DNA of 64,000 bases from Prorocentrum cordatum (Eukaryota; Sar; Dinophyceae; Prorocentrales; Prorocentraceae): the NCBI GenBank assembly GCA_963575745.1, contig CAUYUJ010015688.1, positions 1-64,000 of the forward strand, in the 5' to 3' direction. This document shows positions 51,117-61,298 of the stretch, in pieces (position 1 is the first letter of the stretch; every line of letters starts with the position of its first letter). The notes under the pieces are model-generated. The model was not told the origin of the DNA and made no database searches. It saw only the letters and a list, made by a program, of their open reading frames with translations. Made by a program: the position numbers and the translations under genes.

Positions 51117-53658
51117 ATGGTGGAGGTGGCCAGCGCCGAGCTCGTGCACGGGCAGGCGGCCCCCGACCTCGAGGTCTACTATGACGACGAGGCGAGCGTG
51201 GACATGAAGGGGTTCTGGCTCGACGGGCCCATGGACTCCTCCGCGCGCGTGGACGCGCTGCCGGTCGGGGTTCACTCCGCCAGCGGGCGTGCCGCTCCAG
51301 CAGCGAGCGGTGGAGGGGGGCCGCCGCGCGCGCGCTCTGCGCCGCCGGCTGACCCACCCCCCCAAAGCCCGGCCCACAACCCCCCGACCCCTCCGACGGG
51401 GACCCATCGTCCTGGATCAGGGGTTGGGGTCTCTTCGGCATCCGCTGGAGGGACATCGGCAACCGCGCGCATTGGTTCGCCGAGGGGATGGGAGGGGGCA
51501 CCATTCGGGCCGTGGGGAGTTCCAGGTCAGCCTTCTCGACTCGCGAGGCAGGAGGTTGGCTGAGCTCCGACGGCGGCTGGGTGCTGTACATGGCCGACCA
51601 GGTGGGCCTCTACTTGTTCGGCTCCGCGTGGCCGCTGATCGCCGGGCTTGCGGCGATCCTCTCCGGCACTGGCGTGGTCGCACTCCTGGCCCACAGCCTG
51701 AGGACGCTCTTCGCACCCTGCAGCTGGGCAGCCTGGACATGCGGCCTGGTGCTGGCGTGCTGCCCCTGCCCGAGGCGCAAGGCGCCTCGCGAGGCTAAGC
51801 TTGATAAGCTGGTCCCGCCGGCGGCGCCGCCCCTCGCCGACGCGGTGCGGCACGGCCCAGCTGTCGGGGCCGATCCGACGACCGACTGGTGCCGCAAGAG
51901 CATCAAGGAGGGCAGGGGCTCCAAGCGCGGCCAGAACGACCTCATGATCAGGGTCGACTACCGTGTCGCGCGGCTCAAGCTCAACATGAAGTCCCCAGAG
52001 CGCATCAATCGTCAAGGGTTGTGGGTTGAGTATGACTCTGTGAAGGGTGCTAGCGACAAGGGCTTCAGGCGCGAGCTGGAGCAGCGAGATCCGCGCTGGC
52101 TTCACCTGTGCCGTTCCACCAGCTGTGCCGGGTGCAAGGGGCGCGAGAACGAGCTGCACTGCAAGGAGTACGCCGCCCTTGACAACGAAGCCATCGTGGA
52201 TCTCGGCGACTATTCGAAGTTCACGCCCTGTCGGATTTTCGTCTGGCTCTGGAGGTGGTTGGGCCTCGTCTACAAGCTGCTGCTGTACGTCCTCTCGTGG
52301 CTCTCGTGTTGCGGGGCGTCCCTCTGCCGCCGGCGACGCCGCCGTCGCAGGACTGGCGACGCGGAGCCTGGCGTGCAGGGGTCGGTGGCAAGGTTGCTTG
52401 ACCAGGAGTCCGAGTCCGAGGTAGACGCCGAGGACAACCCCTGCGAGGCGGTGAGGGTGGGGCTCATGATCAAGGGCAAGATGCGCCCACTAGCGCCCGA
52501 GGGCTGTCGAGACGCCGCGCGCGGCGATCCGACCGTGCTGTTGGTGGGGGATGGCCGAGCTTCGGACCTTCCGCTTCCTAGTGAAGGGAGTGCGACGGCC
52601 TGCCTTTGCGAGCATCACAGGCAGATCTACATGGTCCTGCGCTACGGCGAGAAGTGCTCCCAGGTGACGTGCTTCCGCGAGGCGGTGGGCATGGCTTCAG
52701 GGGTCCCACTCTGCCTGCGGCACCTTGGAGGCGACGCCGCCCGGGCGCTCCACGACAACCCCACGGGAGTCGGGTTCCTCGCGGGTCTGCGGCGCCGAGC
52801 TCGGCGGAGCCCCGCTCCGCGGAGCCGCGCGCCGGAGCGCGCAGCTGCTGCCCCAGCCCGGAGTCGCACGCCAGAGCGCTCCGCCCCGACGACCTCTGCT
52901 CCAAAGGCGCCCACCAGCCCTGGCGACCCCGTCCCTGCGCCGGCTGGACCACCGAGCGCGCGCTTCGAAGCGCCGCCGGTTCCAGAGTTCCCCAAGCCGC
53001 CTACTCCGCCACCCCTGCCTCTCGGGCGATACTTCATCGTTCGGGCGAAGGTACATTGGCCAGAAGGAGCGCAGTGGGTGATTTTCAGAGGGAGGGCGGC
53101 TGACGCCGCCGCGGCCAGCGCAGTGGCTGAGTACCTCGACGGCGCGTTGGCCCTCGAGGTGGAAGACCCGACCGGCACCGCCATCCGCTTTCTCGTGAAG
53201 CCTGACGGCGTCATCCGTGCACCGTCCCCGGGGGACCCTCCGGGCGTCTGCCAGCGGGGTTCATCGAGGAGATGCTCCACCACGCGCCCCTGGGCTGCGA
53301 GGAGCTCGGCATCAGCGTCTCGGCGACCAACGTGCCCGAGAAGGTCTGGCACAAACTGGCGGCGTGGCACGGGCTCCCCGTAGGCGGGCGAGCTGGGCCG
53401 CTCAGCGAGGCTCGCTGGCAGCTGCTCCGCGAGAAGGTGGCCAACCTAGTCAGGTGGCACCCCGAGGGAGGCGTGGCGCCCAGCCCGAGCTTCGAAGCGA
53501 GAGCTACGGAGGCGGATGCCAAGCTGCGCAGCCACTGGCAGCGGCTCGATCGCAGCAGATCGCCCAAGCCACCCTCTGGGTCCACGCGTCGCGGCTCACG
53601 CTCCCCGTCAGCCGAGGGCGGGCGGGCAGCGAGCTCCGAAGCACCCGTATCAGGATAA
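51117..53658 (+). CDS. retroelement ORF1: membrane-segment and Cys/His-rich protein
   Basis: Pieces in three frames: 51117-51380 (VEVASAELVHGQ, DLEVYYDDEASVDMKGFWLD), 51375-53240 (main frame) and 53240-53658 (LPAGFIEEMLHHAPLGC to a TAA stop). In the main frame there are two hydrophobic stretches that could span a membrane (51600-51700 and 52237-52330). There are also two Cys/His clusters (about 52100-52175 with LCRSTSCAGCKGRENELHC, and 52600-52730 with CLCEHHRQIYM ... CSQVTCF ... LCLRH). The latter may bind zinc. The C-terminus is Arg/Ser/Pro-rich. I know no defined function; the position before a Gag-like frame suggests an accessory or structural protein of the element. Confidence 0.5.
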
Positions 53659-53685
53659 AGCCATCAAGGAGACGATGGTGGGGAC

Positions 53686-56655
53686 ATGATGGCCTGCTAC
53701 TTGGAGGAGAAGTCCCGCGGGTCGAGTGACGCAGCGGCAGTGCAGAGCGTGGCCGCCGGCTTCGACGAGGAGGCCCAGCAGGTGCTCGCTAGCCTCATCC
53801 GCTACGCCCAGTACCTCAAGCAGCAGACGGCCGAGCCAGAGGAGCTCGCGCGGCTCGATGGGCACATCGGCAGTTGGGAGGCGCTCCAGCAGGTGCCCTC
53901 ACGACCGCAGACCCCCGAGGCGGCGCCTAATAGCCTTCAGGGGCTCCTCCGACTCCCGCCCGAGCGCCGCCGCTCGCAGGGGCCGCCGGCCACCCAGGCC
54001 GATAGCGCGCCCCTGTTCGAAGCGCGGCCGCCCCTCTCGCCAGCCGCCGCCTCGCCAGCCCTCACTCTCGGGCCACGGGACGCCGGCCTCCCAGCTGCCA
54101 CGGCTGGGCTGGCCCCAGTCGTCCGCCCACAGGCTCCGAACATCGGGGCCCTGTTCCGCTACGACCAGCACATCAGTGACTCGGGCCTACCCCCAGGTCT
54201 GACCACAGCTCCAGCGCGCTACGCTGCAGGAGCCCCGGAGGATGGCAGGGGCAGCGACCCATTCGGCCTCTCGCACTCCGGAGCGACCCTGGACGCGAAC
54301 ACCGCGAGGATGCTCCACGCCTTGGAAGGGGTCGCCAGTGCCCGTCAGGGTGACAAGGCAGCCCAGCGAGGGACAGTGGCCGCACTGGGGAGAGCCGAGG
54401 AGTTGGACGTCTACCTGGCACGCGGTTGTGGCCAACTGACAGTGGAGGTCTGCGACGAGGTCCTTGGACGCGAGCTGCTCTATGCTCTGCGCCGGATCTG
54501 TGAGCAGAATAAGGCCCTGATGCTCGCCGTCGAGACGCCCACGACAGTGTCCAACCGGATCGCGATGGCCTGTGCCTCGCTCAGCTTCGGCGGCAGCAGC
54601 TTGGACAATTTGGCCCCGTGGTCGGCCTCCGTGGCGGACTTCCCGACGTGCAAGACGGTCGCGTTCGACAAGTACAGCGCGCCGCGCGACGCGAAGCTGG
54701 GGCCCGGGCCCAGGGCCCCCGTGGTCTTCGACCAGTGGAAGCGGCAGGCCCAGAACATGACCAGGTTCTTTGGGCTCGTTTTCGGACGAGAGCACGTCAA
54801 AGAGCGTCTGGATTGCTTGGAGACCCTCGCGCGGGAGTGCGAGAAGGACGACCACGCCACCACGCCTTCCCGCCCAAGTTCGTCTACGAGCTGTGGGAGG
54901 AGCTGTGGGCGACCTGGTGTGAGCGACTTCGAGAGAAGAAGCGAGGCCTCCTGCGTGTGTTGCAGACAGACAATCCTCGGAAGGAGGATCTCAAGATGGT
55001 GGCCTTCGCTCCCAGGTCGGACGGACGCCCGGCGTTCGTCTTCCCCAACGTCTTCGATCTCGAGTCCCCCGCGGGCTACTGCCAGGAGGTCGTGCGTCCG
55101 CGACAGCAGCGCTACCTCCAGACCGTTCTCAACGACTCAATGCACGGGGTTCGCGGCGCCCTGGGCAAGGCCGGAGAGATCAGAGGAGAAGGAGACGAAC
55201 CAGCTGCGGAGCCACAGGAACAACGAGCAGGAGCCACCCCCAAGAAGAAGCCCAAGGCCAAGGCCCAGCCGAAAGCCAGCTGCGCACGAGCCGCATACCC
55301 TGCGGGCAAGCGGCTGAACGCTCAGGAGATCAAACTTTCTGTCCGGCACGCGCCCTGCGACAAGCAGGGCAAGCCGCTCTGCTGGGACAACTCGACCTGG
55401 ATAGGCTGCAAGAAGGGTGTCCACGGGTGCTCGCATTCGCACGAGCTCATCAAGGGCCTGAAGGACGTGCACTGGACCGTGCAGTGCCAACTCCTCAGGC
55501 GAGGTGGGCTCCGCAACGCCGCCAAGATCGACCCAGCTTCGGTCAACGGGAGGATCGCGCAGCTGAGAGCCCAAGCTAAGACCGAGGCGGACGGCAAACG
55601 GGCTGCAGGCGCGGGGGCGGCGGAAAGCCAACCTACCAGGACAGGCTGGGCGCCGCCCGACGAGTGCGCCGAGGTTCAGTGCACCGAGCTCGAGTCGGAG
55701 CTTCGCGAGGCCGCCCAGGGGCCCGACGCTGCCTGGCTGGAGGACCCGCGCGCCGACAGCCCGGCCCTGGTCGGGGCGAGTGTCTGCGCGGACGAAGGAG
55801 CCTTGGCCCAGCGAAAGCTGCTCGAGGCCGTCCAAGAGAGCGGGGTGCTCGACTCCGTGAGCCACGCCAGCGACTACATGCGGTCGCATGTCTTGGCACG
55901 TCTTGCCTGCGCCCGCGGGCGCGAGGAGGAGCTCTCAGTCGAACAGGTGCTTCTTGAGGCGACGCGCCACGGCGGGCCCACCCTGGCTGCCGAGGCGAGC
56001 GAGCTTCTAGACCGCTTCGGGGCGAAGGCTGGCAACCTGGGGGCTGACCCGGACGTCATCATAACGCCAGTGCGGTGGAATGCTGAGAAGTCGGTGGGGC
56101 AGGGCTCCGTCACGGTGCAAGGCCAGACTTGGCACTACCTCGACTGCCAGGACCAGCTGCCCCTCGACGAGTGCGTCGAAGCGCTTGCACGTGCCCGCCG
56201 GTGTTTCGGAGGAACGGCAGCGCCTCCCACTCCACCTGGCGGCAGCCAAGCTCTGGGTGTAGCTCGAAGCACCACCCGACGCCCAGCAAGTCAAGGACCT
56301 AGCCCTTGAGATCCGCAGAGACCTCCTGGAGAAGGCTACCGACGCAGCTGCGGGCCTTGCCGACGCCCCGCCCTGGATATCCTCCAGGGAAGCCGAGGTC
56401 CGGATGCGCATCCATGACGCGGTGCATCGCGACCGCGACAAGGACTTCAGGTGCGTCGCCCTCTTCCCGTGTGAAGCTTTGGAGGAGGTGGTACTCAGAG
56501 TATGGCGAGCGGATCATTGGGGCCACCTGGATATTGATACGGTTCTCCCAGCGGGGGAACCCAAGCAGGAGTGCCACGTGATCATCCATCACGGGCATAT
56601 GCGCGTCCTCCATCCCCCGCCCGAGCTGAGGGCAGACGAGTGGCAGACGAGTTGA
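53686..56655 (+). CDS. Gag-like protein with CCCH zinc finger, frameshifted
   Basis: Begins MMACYLEEKSRGSS at 53686 and runs in one frame to about 54860, where a shift leads to FVYELWEELWATWCERLREK. It ends in a third frame from about 56205 (VSEERQRLPLHLAAAKLW, then an in-frame TAG at 56260, then VKDLALEIRRDLLEKATDAA). The middle domain (54290-55120) is alpha-helical-looking, as in capsid proteins. A basic linker (KKKPKAKAQPK) leads to a C-x8-C-x6-C-x3-H finger at 55380-55443, the CCCH type that binds RNA. The role would be packaging of element RNA. The last frame change, at 56631-56652, is caused by an 11-bp tandem duplication (GGCAGACGAGT twice). Confidence 0.6.
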
Positions 56656-59138
56656 TCCGCACCTGGGCCACGAGCGGGAAGGACCTCAAGGAGCTCCCCA
56701 CCATGGGCTGGAAGACATACCTCGCCTCGGAAGAGGATGGCAGCCCAGTGGTGGCCAGCAAGCCTCCACCGTGCCAGCACTGCAGGGCCCTCGCCGCGCA
56801 GCGGCAGCAACGTGGGAGAGCCGCCGGCGGTGCACCCGCCGTGGTCGAGCTCCCCACCGAGGTGGCTTGCCCAGACCACGGGGACCTGGAGCCTTTGCGA
56901 TCGAGACCCACGTTCGCGTGGGGACTCAGGACTCGGGAGATTTTCGCTGGCACAGGGCGCTGGACGCAGGCTATGAAGAACGCGGGCATCGCCGCCAGCG
57001 TGTCCGTCGAATACTTTGGGCAGCCTCTGCTTGGCAAGGATCCCAGGCCGCAGTTCGACATCCGCGACCCGCTGGTACGCGAGCGCCTATACCAAGAGTT
57101 CAGTGCGCCCCCAGGTCCCGACGAGGCCAACGTGCTGCAGTTCGCCCCACCCTGCGTGAGCCATTGCCCCTGGCAGTTAGCAGCAGGAGGGACGAGGACC
57201 TTCGAGTGCCCAGATGGAACTGGGGAGCGCCAAATCGAGATCGATGGCAACGTGTTCGGGGAGTTCGCGCGCATAGGGGCGAGGCGGGGCTACGAGGCAG
57301 GACGGGAGTTCCTCATCGAGTCGTCAGCACGGGGCGGCCGGTACCCCAAGCTTTGGCATCGCCCCTGCGTGCGAGCTCTGATGCACACGACTGGAGCCCG
57401 AGTCCTCGCCATAGACATGTGTGAGTGGGGACTTGCGCCACCAGGCGAGCCACAACATCGGTATCAGAAGCGGACCTGGTGGTTAGCATCGCTCGGGCTC
57501 TACCCCTACGCCCTGATCCTGGCCAGGAGGTGCACAGGCAAGCAAACGCATCGCACGTTGGAGGGCGGCCTACCGTGCGATCTGACGGACGCCCAGGTGG
57601 AAGCCTACAACCTCGACGCGCGCATGCGGCTCAGCAAGACCGAGGCCAGCGAGTTGATCAACCTCAGCACCAAGTTGGGCGAGGCCGGCGGGTGCCACGG
57701 CCTCGACGAGGACGGCGTCGCCGAGACGCTGCCCCCGGGCGACAAGCTGGTCCGCGTGAACCAGCTCATCGCGCGGGCCGCCGCGGGCAATTTCCACTGG
57801 GCGAGGATCGACTTCCGCACCAAGCGGCACTACTCAGCTCTGCCTGAGAACCAGTGGGCCCTCTACTTCGGGAGGGCCCCCGAGGGCGAGCTCCGCTTCA
57901 CCATCAGCGCGCAAGCACCACCCAACCTGGAAGGTGGAGGACGCGTCCCCAGCGGCACCCCCCAGCTCAGCGCTGCGGTGAAGGGGGAACTGGGGAGCGC
58001 CGGCTTCGGACTGGGACTGCGGGGCATGCGGAGGGCCCAGCACGCGGGGCAGTATGCGCCGCGGCTGTGCGCTGCCTGGGCAGCCGTGCTGAAGGCAGCG
58101 GCTGCCGGCACCGCCCCCGAGAAGCTGGAACAACAGATTGCGGCGATGGACGCCGAGGCGCGGGCATTGGAGGAGAGGTTGGAAAGCAAGGTGGGGCGGG
58201 CCGGGCGTTCCGACGCCCTGGAACAAGAACCCCCCCCTTCTTTTCGGCCTCTGGCCTGTGCGGGGGAGGGCGCAGGTACCGAGGGCGGGGCCATCAGCAA
58301 GCATAGCGAGAGGCGCGGCAGCCTGAGGAGGAGCGCCATCACCTGCTGCCTACCCCACCCGAAATGGAGAAGCTCAATGGAGGTCGAGATTGACGAGGGC
58401 TCGAAGGGCCCCCGTGGAGGCAGTCGTTCAAAGGACGACTACCTGGAGAGAGACGCGGCGGAGGAGGATGGCGGGAGCTCAAAGGGCGAACGCCAAGGTG
58501 AGGACGAGTTGGAGGTGGAGACCGACGGCGAGCCGACCATGATCGCGCGTGGTGGCGACGAGAAGCGGGGCGGCAAGCGGGGCGGCAAACGAGGAGGCTG
58601 GAAGCGCAACAAAGCGCGCAAGCGTGAAGCACGCGAAGCTGCCGCTCGTGGAGGGGGCGGATCTGGCGGAGGTGGTGACGATGATGGCGATGGGGACGAG
58701 AGCCCCGAAGAGGAGGAGGAGGAGAACCGCCGCCAGAAGAAGGCGAGGGAAGCTGAGGACGAGGCGTCACGAGCAAGCCCAGTGCGGGTTTTTGTCCCGC
58801 AGCAGGGCGACCAGTGGGTGCTGCTCAAGGGGGGCCCGTTCGAGGCTGGAGAAGCCAAAGCAAGGCTGAAGGTCTCGGAGGCACTGTCCGGGGGCTTCTT
58901 CGACGCGGACCAGCTGTACCTCTTCGAGTATACGGAGGACGAGGACACAGCAGGCGCGCACGGGCCACCCCTCGACGACGAGGAGGCAGTGCGCCCCGGC
59001 GAGAAGTTGCTGCTGTGGGCCACACTGAAGCCGCCGAAAGAATGGACCAGCTGGAGCCCCAGATGGAATCGAAGACGCCTGCGGCGAATCACCGCCGCCC
59101 CCTGCCTTTGTGGAAGCGCCTATGTGGCCGAACGTTGA
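56571..59138 (+). CDS. DNA methyltransferase-like protein of the retroelement
   Basis: True sequence starts near 56642 (ADELIRTWATSGKDL). A C-x2-C/C pair (CQHC, 56780) precedes the key domain. REIFAGTGRWTQAMKNAG (56934-56985) resembles the SAM-binding motif I (F-x-G-x-G). VLQFAPPCVSHCPW (57132-57173) is in the place of the Pro-Cys motif IV of cytosine-5 methyltransferases. FLIESSARGGRYPKLW (about 57310) stands where E-N-P-x-S-x-L-W is usual, and CEWG...KRTWW plus C-T-G-x4-H follow. The ENP-to-ESS change makes activity doubtful. The C-terminal half is acidic and Lys/Arg-rich (58430-58780) with a small domain at 58785-59030. The frame ends in non-homologous sequence after about 59050. Confidence 0.58.
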   Translation: MPRDHPSRAYARPPSPARAEGRRVADELIRTWATSGKDLKELPTMGWKTYLASEEDGSPVVASKPPPCQHCRALAAQRQQRGRAAGGAPAVVELPTEVACPDHGDLEPLRSRPTFAWGLRTREIFAGTGRWTQAMKNAGIAASVSVEYFGQPLLGKDPRPQFDIRDPLVRERLYQEFSAPPGPDEANVLQFAPPCVSHCPWQLAAGGTRTFECPDGTGERQIEIDGNVFGEFARIGARRGYEAGREFLIESSARGGRYPKLWHRPCVRALMHTTGARVLAIDMCEWGLAPPGEPQHRYQKRTWWLASLGLYPYALILARRCTGKQTHRTLEGGLPCDLTDAQVEAYNLDARMRLSKTEASELINLSTKLGEAGGCHGLDEDGVAETLPPGDKLVRVNQLIARAAAGNFHWARIDFRTKRHYSALPENQWALYFGRAPEGELRFTISAQAPPNLEGGGRVPSGTPQLSAAVKGELGSAGFGLGLRGMRRAQHAGQYAPRLCAAWAAVLKAAAAGTAPEKLEQQIAAMDAEARALEERLESKVGRAGRSDALEQEPPPSFRPLACAGEGAGTEGGAISKHSERRGSLRRSAITCCLPHPKWRSSMEVEIDEGSKGPRGGSRSKDDYLERDAAEEDGGSSKGERQGEDELEVETDGEPTMIARGGDEKRGGKRGGKRGGWKRNKARKREAREAAARGGGGSGGGGDDDGDGDESPEEEEEENRRQKKAREAEDEASRASPVRVFVPQQGDQWVLLKGGPFEAGEAKARLKVSEALSGGFFDADQLYLFEYTEDEDTAGAHGPPLDDEEAVRPGEKLLLWATLKPPKEWTSWSPRWNRRRLRRITAAPCLCGSAYVAER

Positions 59139-59214
59139 GGCCAGACCTGCCAAGCCATCGGACCACGTGTTCCCCGAATCGGTTTGGAAAGCCTTCGGGG
59201 AACACGCGGGCGTC

Positions 59215-60045
59215 TTGATGGTCATCGTCGTCGTCTTGGAGGCCTCTTGGGCGATCTTTCGGCGATCTTTGGGGGCTCTTGGGCCGTCTCGGGCCGTCGG
59301 AAGGCCGAAAGAAGGGAAATGCCCAAATCCATCAAAAACCTTGGGAAAATCAGTGATTTTGGCATCTTTTGGCCTTCCTGGAGGCCCTCTTGGGGGCCTC
59401 TTGGGCCCTTTTGGGCCAGCTTCGAGCCAACTTCGGCCATCTTGGTGGGTTCCTGGCACGTCTGACGCCGTCGGGAGCCGTTTTGGGGGCCTGTCTGGGC
59501 CAACGGGGGACCCTCTTGGGGCGCTCCAGGGCCGTCTTGGAGGCCATCTTGGGCGTCTTGGAGGCCATCTTGGGCGTGTTGGAGGCCTCTTGGGCCGTCT
59601 TGGGGCCCTCTAGGGGCCATCTTGGAGGCCACTTGGGCCATCAGGGGGCTCTCTTGGGGGCCTCTTGGGCGATCTTGGGGGCTTCTTGGGCCGTCTTGAG
59701 CCGTCGGAGAGCCGAAAAGGCGCAAATGCCAAAATCCTTCAAAAACCAAAGGAAAATCAATGATTTTGCCCTCTTCGGACTCTCCTGGAGGACCTCTTGG
59801 AGGCCTCTTGGGCCGTCTGGGAGGCCTCTGGGGGGCCTCTTGGGCCGTCTTGGGCCGTCTTGGACTCTCTTGGGCCGTTTTGGAGGCCGTCTTGGACCAT
59901 CTCGGGCGGACTTGGAGGCCATCTTGGGCCATCTTCGCGATTTTTTGAGGATGTCCCGAGCGAAACGGCCGTTTTTGCGCACGGTGGCGGGTTCTGCCGG
60001 AGCCCACTGGGGAGTTCTTTTGGAAAAAGAACCAAAACCAAAACC
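59215..60045. repeat. GGCCTCTTGG decamer block inserted in the retroelement
   Basis: Same decamers and the same A-rich joints (GCCGAAAAGGCGCAAATGCC type, at 59300 and 59710) as at 27120-29265, here between two halves of the retroelement. Protein-like sequence stops at about 59210 and resumes at about 60050. Confidence 0.82.
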
Positions 60046-60049
60046 TAAC

Positions 60050-61298
60050 AGCTCGTCCAGCACGCCGTGCACCCCTGCAAGCAGGGGGCGGCGGACCGAG
60101 ACCAGCAACCGGCACCTGGCGCCATCGCCCAGGCAGGCCAGCGGAGGGTCACGGCCAGGATTGCCGACTGGGCCTCCGCCGCAGCAGCAGCGGCGGGGCC
60201 GAGCGGGGCTGCGGCGAGCTCAGCAGCCAGCAGCAGCCGCCTGCCAGCACCAACATTCAGTGAGGTGGCTGCAGCGGCGGGTGGCATGCGAGCAAGCTCC
60301 GTCCCCCCGTCCAGCGGGGGCACCTCGAGTAGCTCAGGCGCTCTGATACGGGTGGAGGAGCAGCTCGCCGAAGCCCAGGGACAACACGCCCGCGCGGCGA
60401 ACGAAGGCGGCGACCAAGAGCGGAGCGCTGCACGCGTAGTCGGGCAGCTGGAGGTCCAGGCCCGCCGCGCTGCCCGGCTCGAGCGCGAGGCGCGCCGGCG
60501 GGAGCGCGATGACCAGAGGGCCGCCAGTGCCCCCCCCCAGGGCCCCAGAGCCCGCAGGAGCCCCCGGAAGCCCCCCCTCCACCTGAGGTGGAGGAAGACC
60601 CGGGGGCCACCTCCGACGAGATGGGACGCAGGGCCGCCGAGGCACACCCGGGCGTAGCCTGCCGCGGGGGAGTCCACAAGTGCAACGGCGCTCGGCGCTT
60701 CGTCTGGAATTTCAACGACGCACGGAGGGGCGGCAAGAGCTACGACCTCCAGCATGCGGACATCCTGTATCTGAACGGGATCGGGCAGATCAGCGACGTA
60801 CTGATGCGAGAATACCCCGGGGCCGACCCGACGGACCCGTCCCTGGCGCCGGAGCCTCGCCAGCTCGGCGAGATCCTGGCGCGTTACGTGGAGGAACGCG
60901 AGACGTTGAAGGTCAAAATGAAGAGCCTCGGTATCCCGCGAGACGAGCAGGCCGGGGGGGGGGTCCTGGACCCCATCTACGTCGAGACCGAGGAGACCTA
61001 CATCGAGGAGTACGAGGGCCAGGGCGTTCCCAGCGCCCGCAGCCGCAGCCGCAGGAGAGGTGGGGGGGCGGACCCCCACGGGGGAGCGAGGCAATCCGGA
61101 GAAGCGCACGGTGGCTCGGAGTCGTCCGCATCTGAGACGATGGCCCCCGCCACCCGGGGCAGGCTGCGAGCGAGGTCGCCTCCGGACGAGAGCCGCGGGC
61201 GCAGCTCCGCCCCCGACCCGAGGGACCCCGGGCGCAGATGCGGAGGCCCCGAGATGCCGCCGGCGGATGCCCGCCAGGGCGTGCACCACGGGGGCTGA
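60050..61298 (+). CDS. retroelement pol, N-terminal region before RT
   Basis: 60067-60545 is Ala/Ser/Arg-rich with a coiled-coil-like stretch (VEEQLAEAQGQHARAANEGG). At a C8-9 run near 60540 the frame shifts by one and continues as EVEEDPGATSDEMGRRAAEA, FVWNFNDARRGGKSYDLQHA and YLNGIGQISDVLMREYPGAD, a compact domain of unknown role. An in-frame TGA at 61296 separates it from the RT frame, which continues in the same phase, so read-through, a lesion or an error are all possible. Confidence 0.5.

Noticed and set aside
50520-51563. A 347-residue plus frame as a gene start for the retroelement.
   Set aside because: Its first half is compositional Pro/Gly/Arg sequence; only the part after about 51117 looks like protein.
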